A stretch of DNA of 64,000 nucleotides from Clostridia bacterium (GTDB taxonomy: Bacteria; Bacillota; Clostridia; Oscillospirales; CAG-272), in assembly GCA_017501225.1 (NCBI GenBank), contig JAFVXH010000010.1, positions 1 to 64,000 of the forward strand. Reading direction: 5' to 3'. Shown piece after piece: positions 16,517 through 23,504 of this stretch. The notes beneath the pieces are model-generated. The model worked only from the letters and a program-made list of their open reading frames with translations, searched no databases and had not been told where the DNA came from. Position 1 is the stretch's first letter. Every line of letters starts with the position of its first letter. The position numbers and the translations under genes were made by a program.

Positions 16517-17458
16517 ATGGAAAAGCTGATCGTATCATCCGCTCCTCACATTCACGCCAAGCACACAACGCAGAGTATTATGAGAGACGTCCTGATCGCG
16601 CTCTCCCCCGCTGCGGTAGCGGCTGTGGTGTTCTTCGGCTGGAAGGCTCTGGGAATCATTCTGGTATGCGTTGCCGCTTCCGTGCTTTCCGAGCTTTGCT
16701 TCAATCTGATCTGCAAAAAGACACAAACCGTTTCCGATCTTTCGGCGGCGGTAACCGGTCTGATCCTTGCACTTTGCCTCCCCACCACGGCAGAGCTGTG
16801 GCAATGCGCGCTCGGCTCGGTATTCGCGATCGTAGTTGTTAAGTGCCTCTTTGGCGGCATCGGATGCAACTTCGCAAATCCCGCCGCAACCGCAAGAGTA
16901 TTCTTGCTGGTTGCCTTCTCGGCGTCCATTGCGGGCGGAACGGCAACCGCGTTTGCGGACCCCGACGTGGTCGCGAGCGCAACGCCTCTTGAAATCATCA
17001 AATTTTCAAAAGACGCGCCCCTTCCCTCCCTTTTGGATATGTTCCTCGGCAACCGAATGGGCGCAATCGGTGAAACCTGCTCCCTCGCTCTGATCGTGGG
17101 CGGTATTTACCTCATCGTTCGCAAAATCATTCACTGGGAGATTCCCGTTATTTACATCGGTACGGTGTTCGTGCTCTCACTGATCATCAAGCAGGATCTG
17201 ACCGTCGCGCTTTATGAGATCCTCGGCGGCGGCGTTCTCATCGCTGCATTCTTTATGATCACGGATTACGTTTCCACTCCCATCAACAAGGGCGGAAAGA
17301 TGCTGTTCGCGCTCGGATGCGGTATCATCACGGTCCTGATCCGCTTCTGGGGAGCCTATCCCGAGGGTGTTTCCTTCGCGATCCTCCTGATGAATATCGT
17401 TGCTCCCTATCTCACGAAGCTGTGCGTCAGAAGACCGTTCGGAAAGGTAGGTAAATAA
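16517..17458 (+). CDS. rnfD: Rnf complex membrane subunit D
   Basis: 313 residues, about 10 membrane helices. RnfD carries a covalent FMN on a threonine and forms part of the ion channel. Seen here are SSAPHIHAKHTTQSIMRDV at the start, SDLSAAVTGLILALCLPT, the conserved GCNFANPAATARVFLL and, after it, ASATPLEIIK, which matches the SGATPL-type flavinylation site except that Gly is replaced by Ala. MITDYVSTPINKGGK is the late signature. One base separates its stop from rnfG. Confidence 0.95.
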   Translation: MEKLIVSSAPHIHAKHTTQSIMRDVLIALSPAAVAAVVFFGWKALGIILVCVAASVLSELCFNLICKKTQTVSDLSAAVTGLILALCLPTTAELWQCALGSVFAIVVVKCLFGGIGCNFANPAATARVFLLVAFSASIAGGTATAFADPDVVASATPLEIIKFSKDAPLPSLLDMFLGNRMGAIGETCSLALIVGGIYLIVRKIIHWEIPVIYIGTVFVLSLIIKQDLTVALYEILGGGVLIAAFFMITDYVSTPINKGGKMLFALGCGIITVLIRFWGAYPEGVSFAILLMNIVAPYLTKLCVRRPFGKVGK

Positions 17459-17459
17459 T

Positions 17460-18698
17460 ATGAAATTTGCTCATTTTAAGCCTGCCATCGTGCTTTGCTC
17501 CATCTGCATCGCCGTCGGCCTTCTCCTTTCCCTGGTCAACATGCTGACCGCCCCCATCATTCAGGCGGCAACCGATGCCGCCGCAAACGAGGCGCTCCTC
17601 GTGGTGCTCCCCGACGGCAAGACCTTTGAAAAGATCACGATTGACGACAGCTATCCTGCCATCGTCAAGGAAGGGTACCGTTCAGACGCCGGATTTGTTT
17701 TCCAGATGTCCGTCACGGGTAAGAGCTCAGGCCTTATCATCATGTGCGGCATCAGCAAAGAGGGCAAGATCGTCGGCACCAAGGTCATCGCGGACCAGGA
17801 GACCGACAGCTACGCCGCAAAGGTGTTCCCCTCCGTGGAAGGCCTTGACGGCGTATACAAGGATATGGATCTTTCGGGCTTTGCGCCCCATCTCGTTGCG
17901 GGGGCTACATTGACCTCAAAGGCTTACGGCGAGGCGATCAAGGCAGCCCTTCAGGCGTTTGCCATCGCAAACGGCGGATCCGTTGACCTCCGCACGCCCG
18001 AGCAGATCCTTCAGGAAAACTGCAACGCAGCACTCGGCACAACGGGCGTAACCTTTAGCAGATGGTTTGCGACCGAGATCGTCGAGGGCATCGACGCAGT
18101 CTATACCGCCGCAGATAACAGCGGCAGAGTCTACGTGATCGGCGAGAGCTTCATCGGCGTCAAGGCTGACGGCACGGTCGTAAATCTCGGAAGCGCGAGC
18201 GAAGCCGTGATCAAAGCGGCTGACGCCCTGATCAAGGCAAGCACGCTGACCGAGATCACGACGATTCCCGAGGGAATCAACACAAAAACGGTCAAGAAGA
18301 TCTACGTCACAAGCACCGGAAACTACGTCTTCGAGCTTGAGGCAAAGGGTTATCAATCGCTGACCAGCTACGGAAACGGAACGCCCATCAAGATCAGGCT
18401 TTCCATTTCTGCGGAGGGCAAGATCATCGACTGCCTGACCGTATCGCACGCCGAGTCCAAGGGCTTTGGAGATGTCTGTGCTACGGAGGAATATTACGAG
18501 GAGTTCAGAGGCGCGTCCGCATCTGATATTACCGTTTCCGTGGTGTCTCCCGACGATCATCTGTCGCAGATCACACCGGACAATACCGACATCGGCGCGA
18601 TCTCCGGTGCTACGTTTACGACCTACGGCTATCAAAAGGCGGTGAAGGCCGCGTTTGAGGCCTATGAATTACTGATTGCAGGAGGTGAGGAAGCATGA
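17460..18698 (+). CDS. rnfG: Double-length RnfG with two FMN-binding domains
   Basis: 412 residues, about twice the usual 180-220. A membrane anchor (about 10-32) is followed by a first FMN_bind domain with VAGATLTS at about 147-153, where Ala replaces the usual Ser before GAT. A weakly conserved middle (about 175-270) follows, then a second complete FMN_bind domain ending DIGAISGATFTTYGYQKAV (SGATFT at about 382-387). In the family FMN is attached to a Thr of the S-G-A-T/S-x-T motif by ApbE, which is encoded just upstream. The frame is continuous, so this is a true tandem form and not two genes. It passes electrons between RnfC/B and RnfD. Confidence 0.92.
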   Translation: MKFAHFKPAIVLCSICIAVGLLLSLVNMLTAPIIQAATDAAANEALLVVLPDGKTFEKITIDDSYPAIVKEGYRSDAGFVFQMSVTGKSSGLIIMCGISKEGKIVGTKVIADQETDSYAAKVFPSVEGLDGVYKDMDLSGFAPHLVAGATLTSKAYGEAIKAALQAFAIANGGSVDLRTPEQILQENCNAALGTTGVTFSRWFATEIVEGIDAVYTAADNSGRVYVIGESFIGVKADGTVVNLGSASEAVIKAADALIKASTLTEITTIPEGINTKTVKKIYVTSTGNYVFELEAKGYQSLTSYGNGTPIKIRLSISAEGKIIDCLTVSHAESKGFGDVCATEEYYEEFRGASASDITVSVVSPDDHLSQITPDNTDIGAISGATFTTYGYQKAVKAAFEAYELLIAGGEEA

Positions 18699-19423
18699 CC
18701 AAGGATAGCAAGCTTATGATCGTTCTCCGCGGTATTATCATGGAGAACCCGATCTTAATTCTCGTCCTCGGAACCTGTCCGACTCTTGCGACGACGACCA
18801 GCGTCATTTCGGCATTCTCCATGGGAATCGCCGCCACCGTCGTTCTGATCTGCTCCAACGTCGTGATCTCCGCTCTGCGCAAGGTGATCCCGGACGTTGT
18901 GCGCATTCCCTGCTATATCGTGATCATCGCGGCGTTTGTAACCGTGGTTCAAATGCTGCTTCAGGCATATCTGCCCGACATCTATGAGATGCTCGGCGTA
19001 TACCTCGCTTTGATCGTCGTCAACTGCATCATCCTCGGAAGAGCCGAGATGTATGCCAGAAAAAACAGTGTTCTGGATTCCGCGCTGGACGGCATCGGTA
19101 TGGGTATCGGATTTTTGCTGGCACTCATCCTGATGGCAACGGTACGCGAGGTCTTTGGAAACGGATCCTTCGCGGGGCTCGCGATCCCCTTCCTGCAAAA
19201 TTATAAAATTTCGGTTCTGGTGCAAGCGCCCGGCGGCTTCTTCGTCTACGGCGCAATGATCGCACTGATGAACCTCATTACTGCAAAGCAGGGCGGCGTT
19301 AAGAGAAAATCCTTCTCCTGCGAGGGTTGCCCCTCCAGCGGACACTGCCAGCAAAGCACTGCTTGCGCAAGCGCAGGAGCCGTCAAGCCCACGGGCGACG
19401 AAAATCACAACGAGGAGGCGTAA
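18695..19423 (+). CDS. rnfE: Rnf complex membrane subunit E with Cys-rich tail
   Basis: 242 residues. Six membrane helices with MENPILILVLGTCPTLATT and YLALIVVNCIILGRAEMYA. RnfE and RnfA are homologous and sit inverted to each other, sharing an intramembrane iron-sulfur centre bound by paired Cys (the CPTLA and NCIILG cysteines). After the last helix there is an extra soluble tail, FSCEGCPSSGHCQQSTAC, with four cysteines that could bind metal. The start overlaps the rnfG stop (ATGA). Confidence 0.95.
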   Translation: MTKDSKLMIVLRGIIMENPILILVLGTCPTLATTTSVISAFSMGIAATVVLICSNVVISALRKVIPDVVRIPCYIVIIAAFVTVVQMLLQAYLPDIYEMLGVYLALIVVNCIILGRAEMYARKNSVLDSALDGIGMGIGFLLALILMATVREVFGNGSFAGLAIPFLQNYKISVLVQAPGGFFVYGAMIALMNLITAKQGGVKRKSFSCEGCPSSGHCQQSTACASAGAVKPTGDENHNEEA

Positions 19424-19425
19424 CG

Positions 19426-20019
19426 ATGAGAGAGCTTATCCTGATTCTTATGACGGGCGTTCTGGTCAACAACTACGTCCTGCAGCAGTTCCTCGGAATC
19501 TGCCCCTTCCTCGGTGTATCCAAGCGATTTGATCAGGCTTCCGGAATGGGCATTGCCGTAACCTTCGTTATGCTTTGCGCTACGGCAGTCACCTACCCCA
19601 TTTACGAATATGCACTCAAGCCCGCGGGCCTGGAATATCTCCAGACGATCGTGTTCATACTGGTAATTGCGGCGCTTGTTCAGTTCGTTGAGATCATGCT
19701 CAAGAGATTCATTCCCGCGCTTTACAAATCTCTTGGCGTCTATCTGCCCCTGATCACCACCAACTGCGCGGTTCTCGGTGTCACCATCAACAATATCACC
19801 GCCGGATTCAATTTCCTGGAGTCCATGGTTTCCTCCCTGGGTGTCGGTCTTGGCTTCCTGCTCGCGATGGTCCTCTTTGCCGGCGTGCGCTCCAGAATCG
19901 AACGCTCCCGCGCCCCCAAATACTTCCAGGGGCTCCCCATCACCCTCATCTCTGCTTCTATCGTGGCGCTTGCCTTCTACGGCTTTGCGGGTGTTGTAGA
20001 GAACATTCTCAAGGTATAA
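19426..20019 (+). CDS. rnfA: Rnf complex membrane subunit A
   Basis: 197 residues, six helices, normal length. Conserved [19 protein letters not shown] at the start and [14 protein letters not shown] in helix 4 supply the cysteines of the intramembrane cluster shared with RnfE. GAGGAGG lies 6 bases ahead of ATG 19426, which begins 2 bases after the rnfE stop; the open frame upstream of it is the rnfE shadow. Confidence 0.96.
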   Translation: MRELILILMTGVLVNNYVLQQFLGICPFLGVSKRFDQASGMGIAVTFVMLCATAVTYPIYEYALKPAGLEYLQTIVFILVIAALVQFVEIMLKRFIPALYKSLGVYLPLITTNCAVLGVTINNITAGFNFLESMVSSLGVGLGFLLAMVLFAGVRSRIERSRAPKYFQGLPITLISASIVALAFYGFAGVVENILKV

Positions 20020-20032
20020 GGAGGGCTTTGAT

Positions 20033-20842
20033 ATGATTGTAATCCCAATTTTGATTTTAGCCGCAATCGGTCTTCTTTGTGCCGTTTTGCTGACCCTGAC
20101 GAGTGTATTCTTCAGTATCAAGGAGGATGAAACCGCGCAAGCCATCCGCGAATGCCTTCCCGGCGCGAACTGCGGCGCTTGCGGATTTAGCGGATGCGAC
20201 GGCTACGCAAAGGCTCTCTCGGAGAAAAAGACGGAAGCCACCAACCTTTGCACCCCCGGCGGCGACCATGCCGCTCGTGCGATCGCAGGCATCCTCGGGG
20301 TTGAAGCAGAGGATGTCATCGAGCAGGTCGCTTACGTTTCCTGTAACGGAACCTGCGATATCGTCGAACGCAAATACAAGTACAGAGGAGCGAAGAGCTG
20401 TGCCGCCGCAAACCTTTTGTATAGCGGTGACAAGAGCTGCGTTTTCGCTTGCCTCGGCTACGGCGACTGTGCCAACGAGTGCCCCAACGACGCAATCGTG
20501 GTGGAGCAAGGCGTTGCCAAGGTCATTTCCACCAAATGCATCGGCTGCGGCATCTGCGTTCGCACCTGCCCCAACCACATCATCAAGCTGATCAACGATA
20601 CATCCAGAGTAGTTGTAAAATGCTCGAATCACGACAAGGGCGCTCTTACCCGCAAATATTGCACAAACGGCTGTATCGGCTGCAAGAAATGCGAAAAGGC
20701 TTGCCCCACGGGCGCGATCAAGGTGGAGAACAACCTTGCGGTCATCGATTATTCCCTGTGCACCGGCTGCGCGGAATGTGTATCGGTATGCCCCGTTCAT
20801 TGCATTCACGAAGGAAACTTTATCTGCGGCTCGCATTTTTAA
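20033..20842 (+). CDS. rnfB: Rnf complex iron-sulfur subunit B
   Basis: 269 residues. One membrane anchor (about 3-25) is followed by the Fe-S domain [17 protein letters not shown] and then a ferredoxin array with [32 protein letters not shown] and [13 protein letters not shown]; the last three are complete [4Fe-4S] motifs. RnfB is the entry point for electrons from reduced ferredoxin. Length is typical for Clostridia. AAGGAGG precedes the ATG, 13 bases after rnfA. Confidence 0.96.
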   Translation: MIVIPILILAAIGLLCAVLLTLTSVFFSIKEDETAQAIRECLPGANCGACGFSGCDGYAKALSEKKTEATNLCTPGGDHAARAIAGILGVEAEDVIEQVAYVSCNGTCDIVERKYKYRGAKSCAAANLLYSGDKSCVFACLGYGDCANECPNDAIVVEQGVAKVISTKCIGCGICVRTCPNHIIKLINDTSRVVVKCSNHDKGALTRKYCTNGCIGCKKCEKACPTGAIKVENNLAVIDYSLCTGCAECVSVCPVHCIHEGNFICGSHF

Positions 20843-20865
20843 GACTTAGAAAAAATCACAACACC

Positions 20866-20898
20866 GGGCTGTCTTGAGCTTTCGGCTTGGGGCAGCCC
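20866..20898 (+). other. Intercistronic hairpin after rnfB
   Basis: GGGCTG (20866-20871) and CAGCCC (20893-20898) with an inner AGC/GCT stem and no T tract. It may set the relative mRNA level or stability of rnf versus the genes after it. Confidence 0.4.
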
Positions 20899-20924
20899 AA
20901 ATAATCGGAAGGGAGAGGCGTAAC

Positions 20925-21287
20925 ATGAAAAAATACAGATGGGATATCCTTGTGATTGCCCTGCTTCTCCTGGTATCCGTTTCGCTGGTCCTGATCCTCA
21001 ACCTCACAAAAACGGACGGACGGTTCGTGGTCGTCGAGATCGACGGCAAGGTGTCCTCCGAGTATCCGCTCTCCCAAAACGGCACGTTTCCTCTCAACGG
21101 CGGAACCAACACGCTGGTGATCGAGGACGGCAAGGCATACCTGATCAATTCAAGCTGCCCCGACCACACCTGCGAGAGGACCGGAAAGATCCACTACGTG
21201 GGACAGTCGATCGTGTGTCTTCCCAACCGCCTTTCCGTCACCGTCCGCGGTGAGAGCGACGAGAGCGGTCCCGACCTGATTTCTTAA
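20925..21287 (+). CDS. NusG domain II-containing membrane-anchored protein
   Basis: 120 residues: an amino-terminal helix (about 6-26) and an exported beta domain of the NusG-II type, with INSSCPDHTCERTGKIHYVGQSIVCLPNRL. The C-x4-C pair in CPDHTC and the later Cys in VCLPN are conserved in this family. Such proteins routinely follow rnf genes and precede Gx-type transporters in Clostridia. Their function is not known; a redox or flavin-maturation role at the outer face is a guess. I start at the ATG after GGGAGAGG. Confidence 0.85.
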   Translation: MKKYRWDILVIALLLLVSVSLVLILNLTKTDGRFVVVEIDGKVSSEYPLSQNGTFPLNGGTNTLVIEDGKAYLINSSCPDHTCERTGKIHYVGQSIVCLPNRLSVTVRGESDESGPDLIS

Positions 21288-21300
21288 GGGAGGGCGTCAC

Positions 21301-21792
21301 ATGAAAACCGGCACCAAAAAGCTAACGGCACTCGCACTGACGATCTCGTTTGCCATGATCCTTTCTTACATTGAAAGCAGGCTCCCGACGTTCGTCGCCG
21401 TGCCCGGCATCAAGATCGGCCTTGCAAACATCGCCGTGATCTTCTCGCTCTACAAATTCGGGATCAAGGAGTCCCTGACCGTGTCGATCATCCGGATCGT
21501 TTTGATCTCTTTGCTGTTCGGTAGCCCGATCAGCATGCTTTACGGTCTTGCGGGCGGCATTCTGAGCCTTGTCGCAATGATCCTGCTAAAGCGCTTTACG
21601 CCCCTGAAGGAGGTCGCGATCAGCGTGTGCGGAGGCGTGCTCCACAACGTAGGGCAGATCGGCATGGCGTCGATTCTGCTCAGCACCAACGTGATCCTCT
21701 ACTATCTCCCCTTCCTTTTGCTCTCCGGAACGGTCGCGGGAATTGTGGTCGGAATCGTATCGGCACTGCTGATCAAGCGCATCCGCATTTAA
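21301..21792 (+). CDS. Gx-type membrane transporter (heptaprenyl synthase component I-like)
   Basis: 163 residues, about five hydrophobic helices. The amino-terminal VPGIKIGLANIAVIFSLYKFG, with its G-x-K-x-GLAN motif, identifies the Gx transporter/HepPP synthase component I family, related to ECF-type substrate-binding membrane components. It begins 13 bases after the NusG-II gene, as in many Clostridia with rnf. It may import a precursor such as a flavin or quinone-like compound for the pathway, but the substrate is unknown. Confidence 0.85.
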   Translation: MKTGTKKLTALALTISFAMILSYIESRLPTFVAVPGIKIGLANIAVIFSLYKFGIKESLTVSIIRIVLISLLFGSPISMLYGLAGGILSLVAMILLKRFTPLKEVAISVCGGVLHNVGQIGMASILLSTNVILYYLPFLLLSGTVAGIVVGIVSALLIKRIRI

Positions 21793-21815
21793 CTTTTTGA
21801 AGCCCAAACGAAAAG

Positions 21816-21862
21816 CCTCCCTTTGTACGTGCTGAGGAAGCATTTACAAAGGGAGGTTTTTT
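21816..21862 (+). terminator. Terminator of the rnf operon
   Basis: CCTCCCTTTGT (21816-21826) and ACAAAGGGAGG (21846-21856), then T6. Confidence 0.9.
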
Positions 21863-21880
21863 CGTTGATCCAATATCGGA

Positions 21881-22237
21881 TTATTTGCTTAGCATTTCGC
21901 TCCACTCGGATTCCCGAAATCCGACAAGGACGAAACCGTCACCGATCAGAAGCGGACGCTTGACCAGCATTCCGTCAGTCGCCAGAAGCTTTAGCATCTC
22001 GTCCTCCGTCATCGCGGGGAGCTTGTTTTTCAGATCAAGGGATTTGTAAAGCAAGCCGCTTGTGTTAAAGAATTTTTTCAGCGGCAGACCGCTTCTGCGG
22101 TACCATGCCGTCAGCTCGTCGAGGGTAGGATTGTCCAGCTTGATATCTCGGATCTTGTATTCGATTTTGTGCCCGTCGAGCCATGTCTTTGCCTTTTGGC
22201 AGGTGGTGCACTTGGGATAGCAGATAAATTGCATCAT
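21881..22237 (-). CDS. ArsC/Spx-family thioredoxin-fold protein
   Basis: 118 residues, the usual length of the ArsC/Spx family. CYPKCTTCQKAKTWLDGH holds a C-x-x-C redox pair, and the later block KRPLLIGDGFVLVGFRESEW is the family's RP motif region. The lack of the ArsC triple-Arg site makes a true arsenate reductase less likely than a YffB/MgsR-like redox protein. I take the first of two adjacent ATGs, 9 bases after GGAGTGG. The frame is open farther upstream but without a site. Confidence 0.85.
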   Translation of the reverse strand: MMQFICYPKCTTCQKAKTWLDGHKIEYKIRDIKLDNPTLDELTAWYRRSGLPLKKFFNTSGLLYKSLDLKNKLPAMTEDEMLKLLATDGMLVKRPLLIGDGFVLVGFRESEWSEMLSK

Positions 22238-22424
22238 AACGTTCCACTCCTTTCGCGCTCCGATCCGAAGGAAACGGAGCCTTGTTGGTTTTCTATCACC
22301 GTTATGATACCACAGTTCCCAAGCTTTTTCAAGGGACTGCGACGCAAAATCGGTTCCTTTGTCTGTCAAAGCTTGCTTTGCCGCATCTTTTTTTCATATA
22401 TTTTGCCAATTTTCAAAATAAGTC

Positions 22425-22452
22425 TTGATTTTTTCGATAACAAGTGTAAAAT
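22425..22452 (+). promoter_or_regulatory. Promoter for the aldolase gene
   Basis: TTGATT (22425-22430) and TAAAAT (22447-22452), 16-base spacer. Confidence 0.6.
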
Positions 22453-22489
22453 ATATGTATATGAAAATTAAAAAGCAAGGAGAATTGAC

Positions 22490-23449
22490 ATGGCACTTGT
22501 AACAACCAAGGAAATGTTCAAGAAGGCTTACGAGGGCGGCTACGCAATCGGCGCCTTCAACATTAACAATATGGAGATCATCCAAGCGATCACCGAGGCA
22601 GCTGCTGAGGAGCAGTCCCCCGTCATCCTGCAGGTCTCCGCGGGCGCGAGAAAGTACGCAAAGCACGCATACCTGATGGCGCTTGCAAAGGCAGCGGTTG
22701 AGGATAGCGGCGTAGATCTTGCACTCCACCTGGACCACGGCGCAGACTTTGAGATCTGCAAGTCCTGCATCGACGGCGGCTTTACCTCCGTTATGATCGA
22801 CGGCTCTCACCATTCCTTTGAGGATAACATCGCGCTGACCAAGAAGGTCGTTGAGTACGCGCATGCGCACGGCGTGGTGGTTGAGGGTGAGCTCGGCGTT
22901 CTTGCCGGCGTTGAGGACGAGGTTTCCTCGGAGCACTCCACCTACACCAAGCCCGAGGAGGTTGAGGAGTTCGTAGCAAGAACCGGCGTTGACTCCCTCG
23001 CCATCTCCATCGGTACCTCCCACGGAGCATACAAGTTCACCGCAAAGCAGTGCACCAGAAACGAGCACGGTGTTCTCGTTCCGCCTCCTCTGCGATTCGA
23101 TATTCTGGAAGAAGTCGGCAAAAGACTTCCCGGCTTCCCGATCGTTCTGCACGGCGCGTCCAGCGTAGCGCACGAGTGCGTTTCCGAGATCAACGCGCTT
23201 GGCGGCAAGCTCCCCGATGCAGTCGGAATTCCTGAGGAGCAGCTGAGAAAAGCCGCTCAGATGGCAGTCTGCAAGATCAACATCGACTCCGATATCCGTC
23301 TTGCAATGACCGCAGGCATCCGCCGCGTTTTTGCCGAGAAGCCCGAGGCGTTCGACCCCAGAGAATATCTCAAGGTTGCAAGAGCCGAGGTCAAGAAGAT
23401 GGTCAGCCACAAGATCGTCAACGTACTCGGATCCAAGGGTACTCTTTAA
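22490..23449 (+). CDS. fba: Class II fructose-bisphosphate aldolase
   Basis: 319 residues. Splits fructose 1,6-bisphosphate into dihydroxyacetone phosphate and glyceraldehyde 3-phosphate using zinc. Seen are GAFNINNMEIIQAI, the catalytic/zinc residues in LHLDHGADF, MIDGSHHSFEDNI, the glycine-rich AISIGTSHGAYKF with its zinc His, and HGASSV near residue 215. Its length and ENIxLT-type sequence put it with class IIb enzymes. Codon use is strongly biased to C- and G-ending codons, as in highly expressed genes. Single-gene transcript with its own promoter and terminator. Confidence 0.96.
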   Translation: MALVTTKEMFKKAYEGGYAIGAFNINNMEIIQAITEAAAEEQSPVILQVSAGARKYAKHAYLMALAKAAVEDSGVDLALHLDHGADFEICKSCIDGGFTSVMIDGSHHSFEDNIALTKKVVEYAHAHGVVVEGELGVLAGVEDEVSSEHSTYTKPEEVEEFVARTGVDSLAISIGTSHGAYKFTAKQCTRNEHGVLVPPPLRFDILEEVGKRLPGFPIVLHGASSVAHECVSEINALGGKLPDAVGIPEEQLRKAAQMAVCKINIDSDIRLAMTAGIRRVFAEKPEAFDPREYLKVARAEVKKMVSHKIVNVLGSKGTL

Positions 23450-23466
23450 TTCAAAAACAAAAAATC

Positions 23467-23500
23467 GGACAGCTCCCAAGTGCTTGGGAGCTGTCCTTTT
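23467..23500. terminator. Shared bidirectional terminator
   Basis: GGACAGCTCCCAAG and CTTGGGAGCTGTCC (23467-23480, 23483-23496) with T4 on the right and A-rich DNA on the left. It ends both fba and the convergent ligase gene. Confidence 0.9.
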
Positions 23501-23504
23501 GCTT

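Noticed and set aside
21881..22237. True arsenate reductase
   Set aside because: C-x-x-C and family fold are present but the ArsC Arg triad and any ars genes are not, so only the broad ArsC/Spx family is called.
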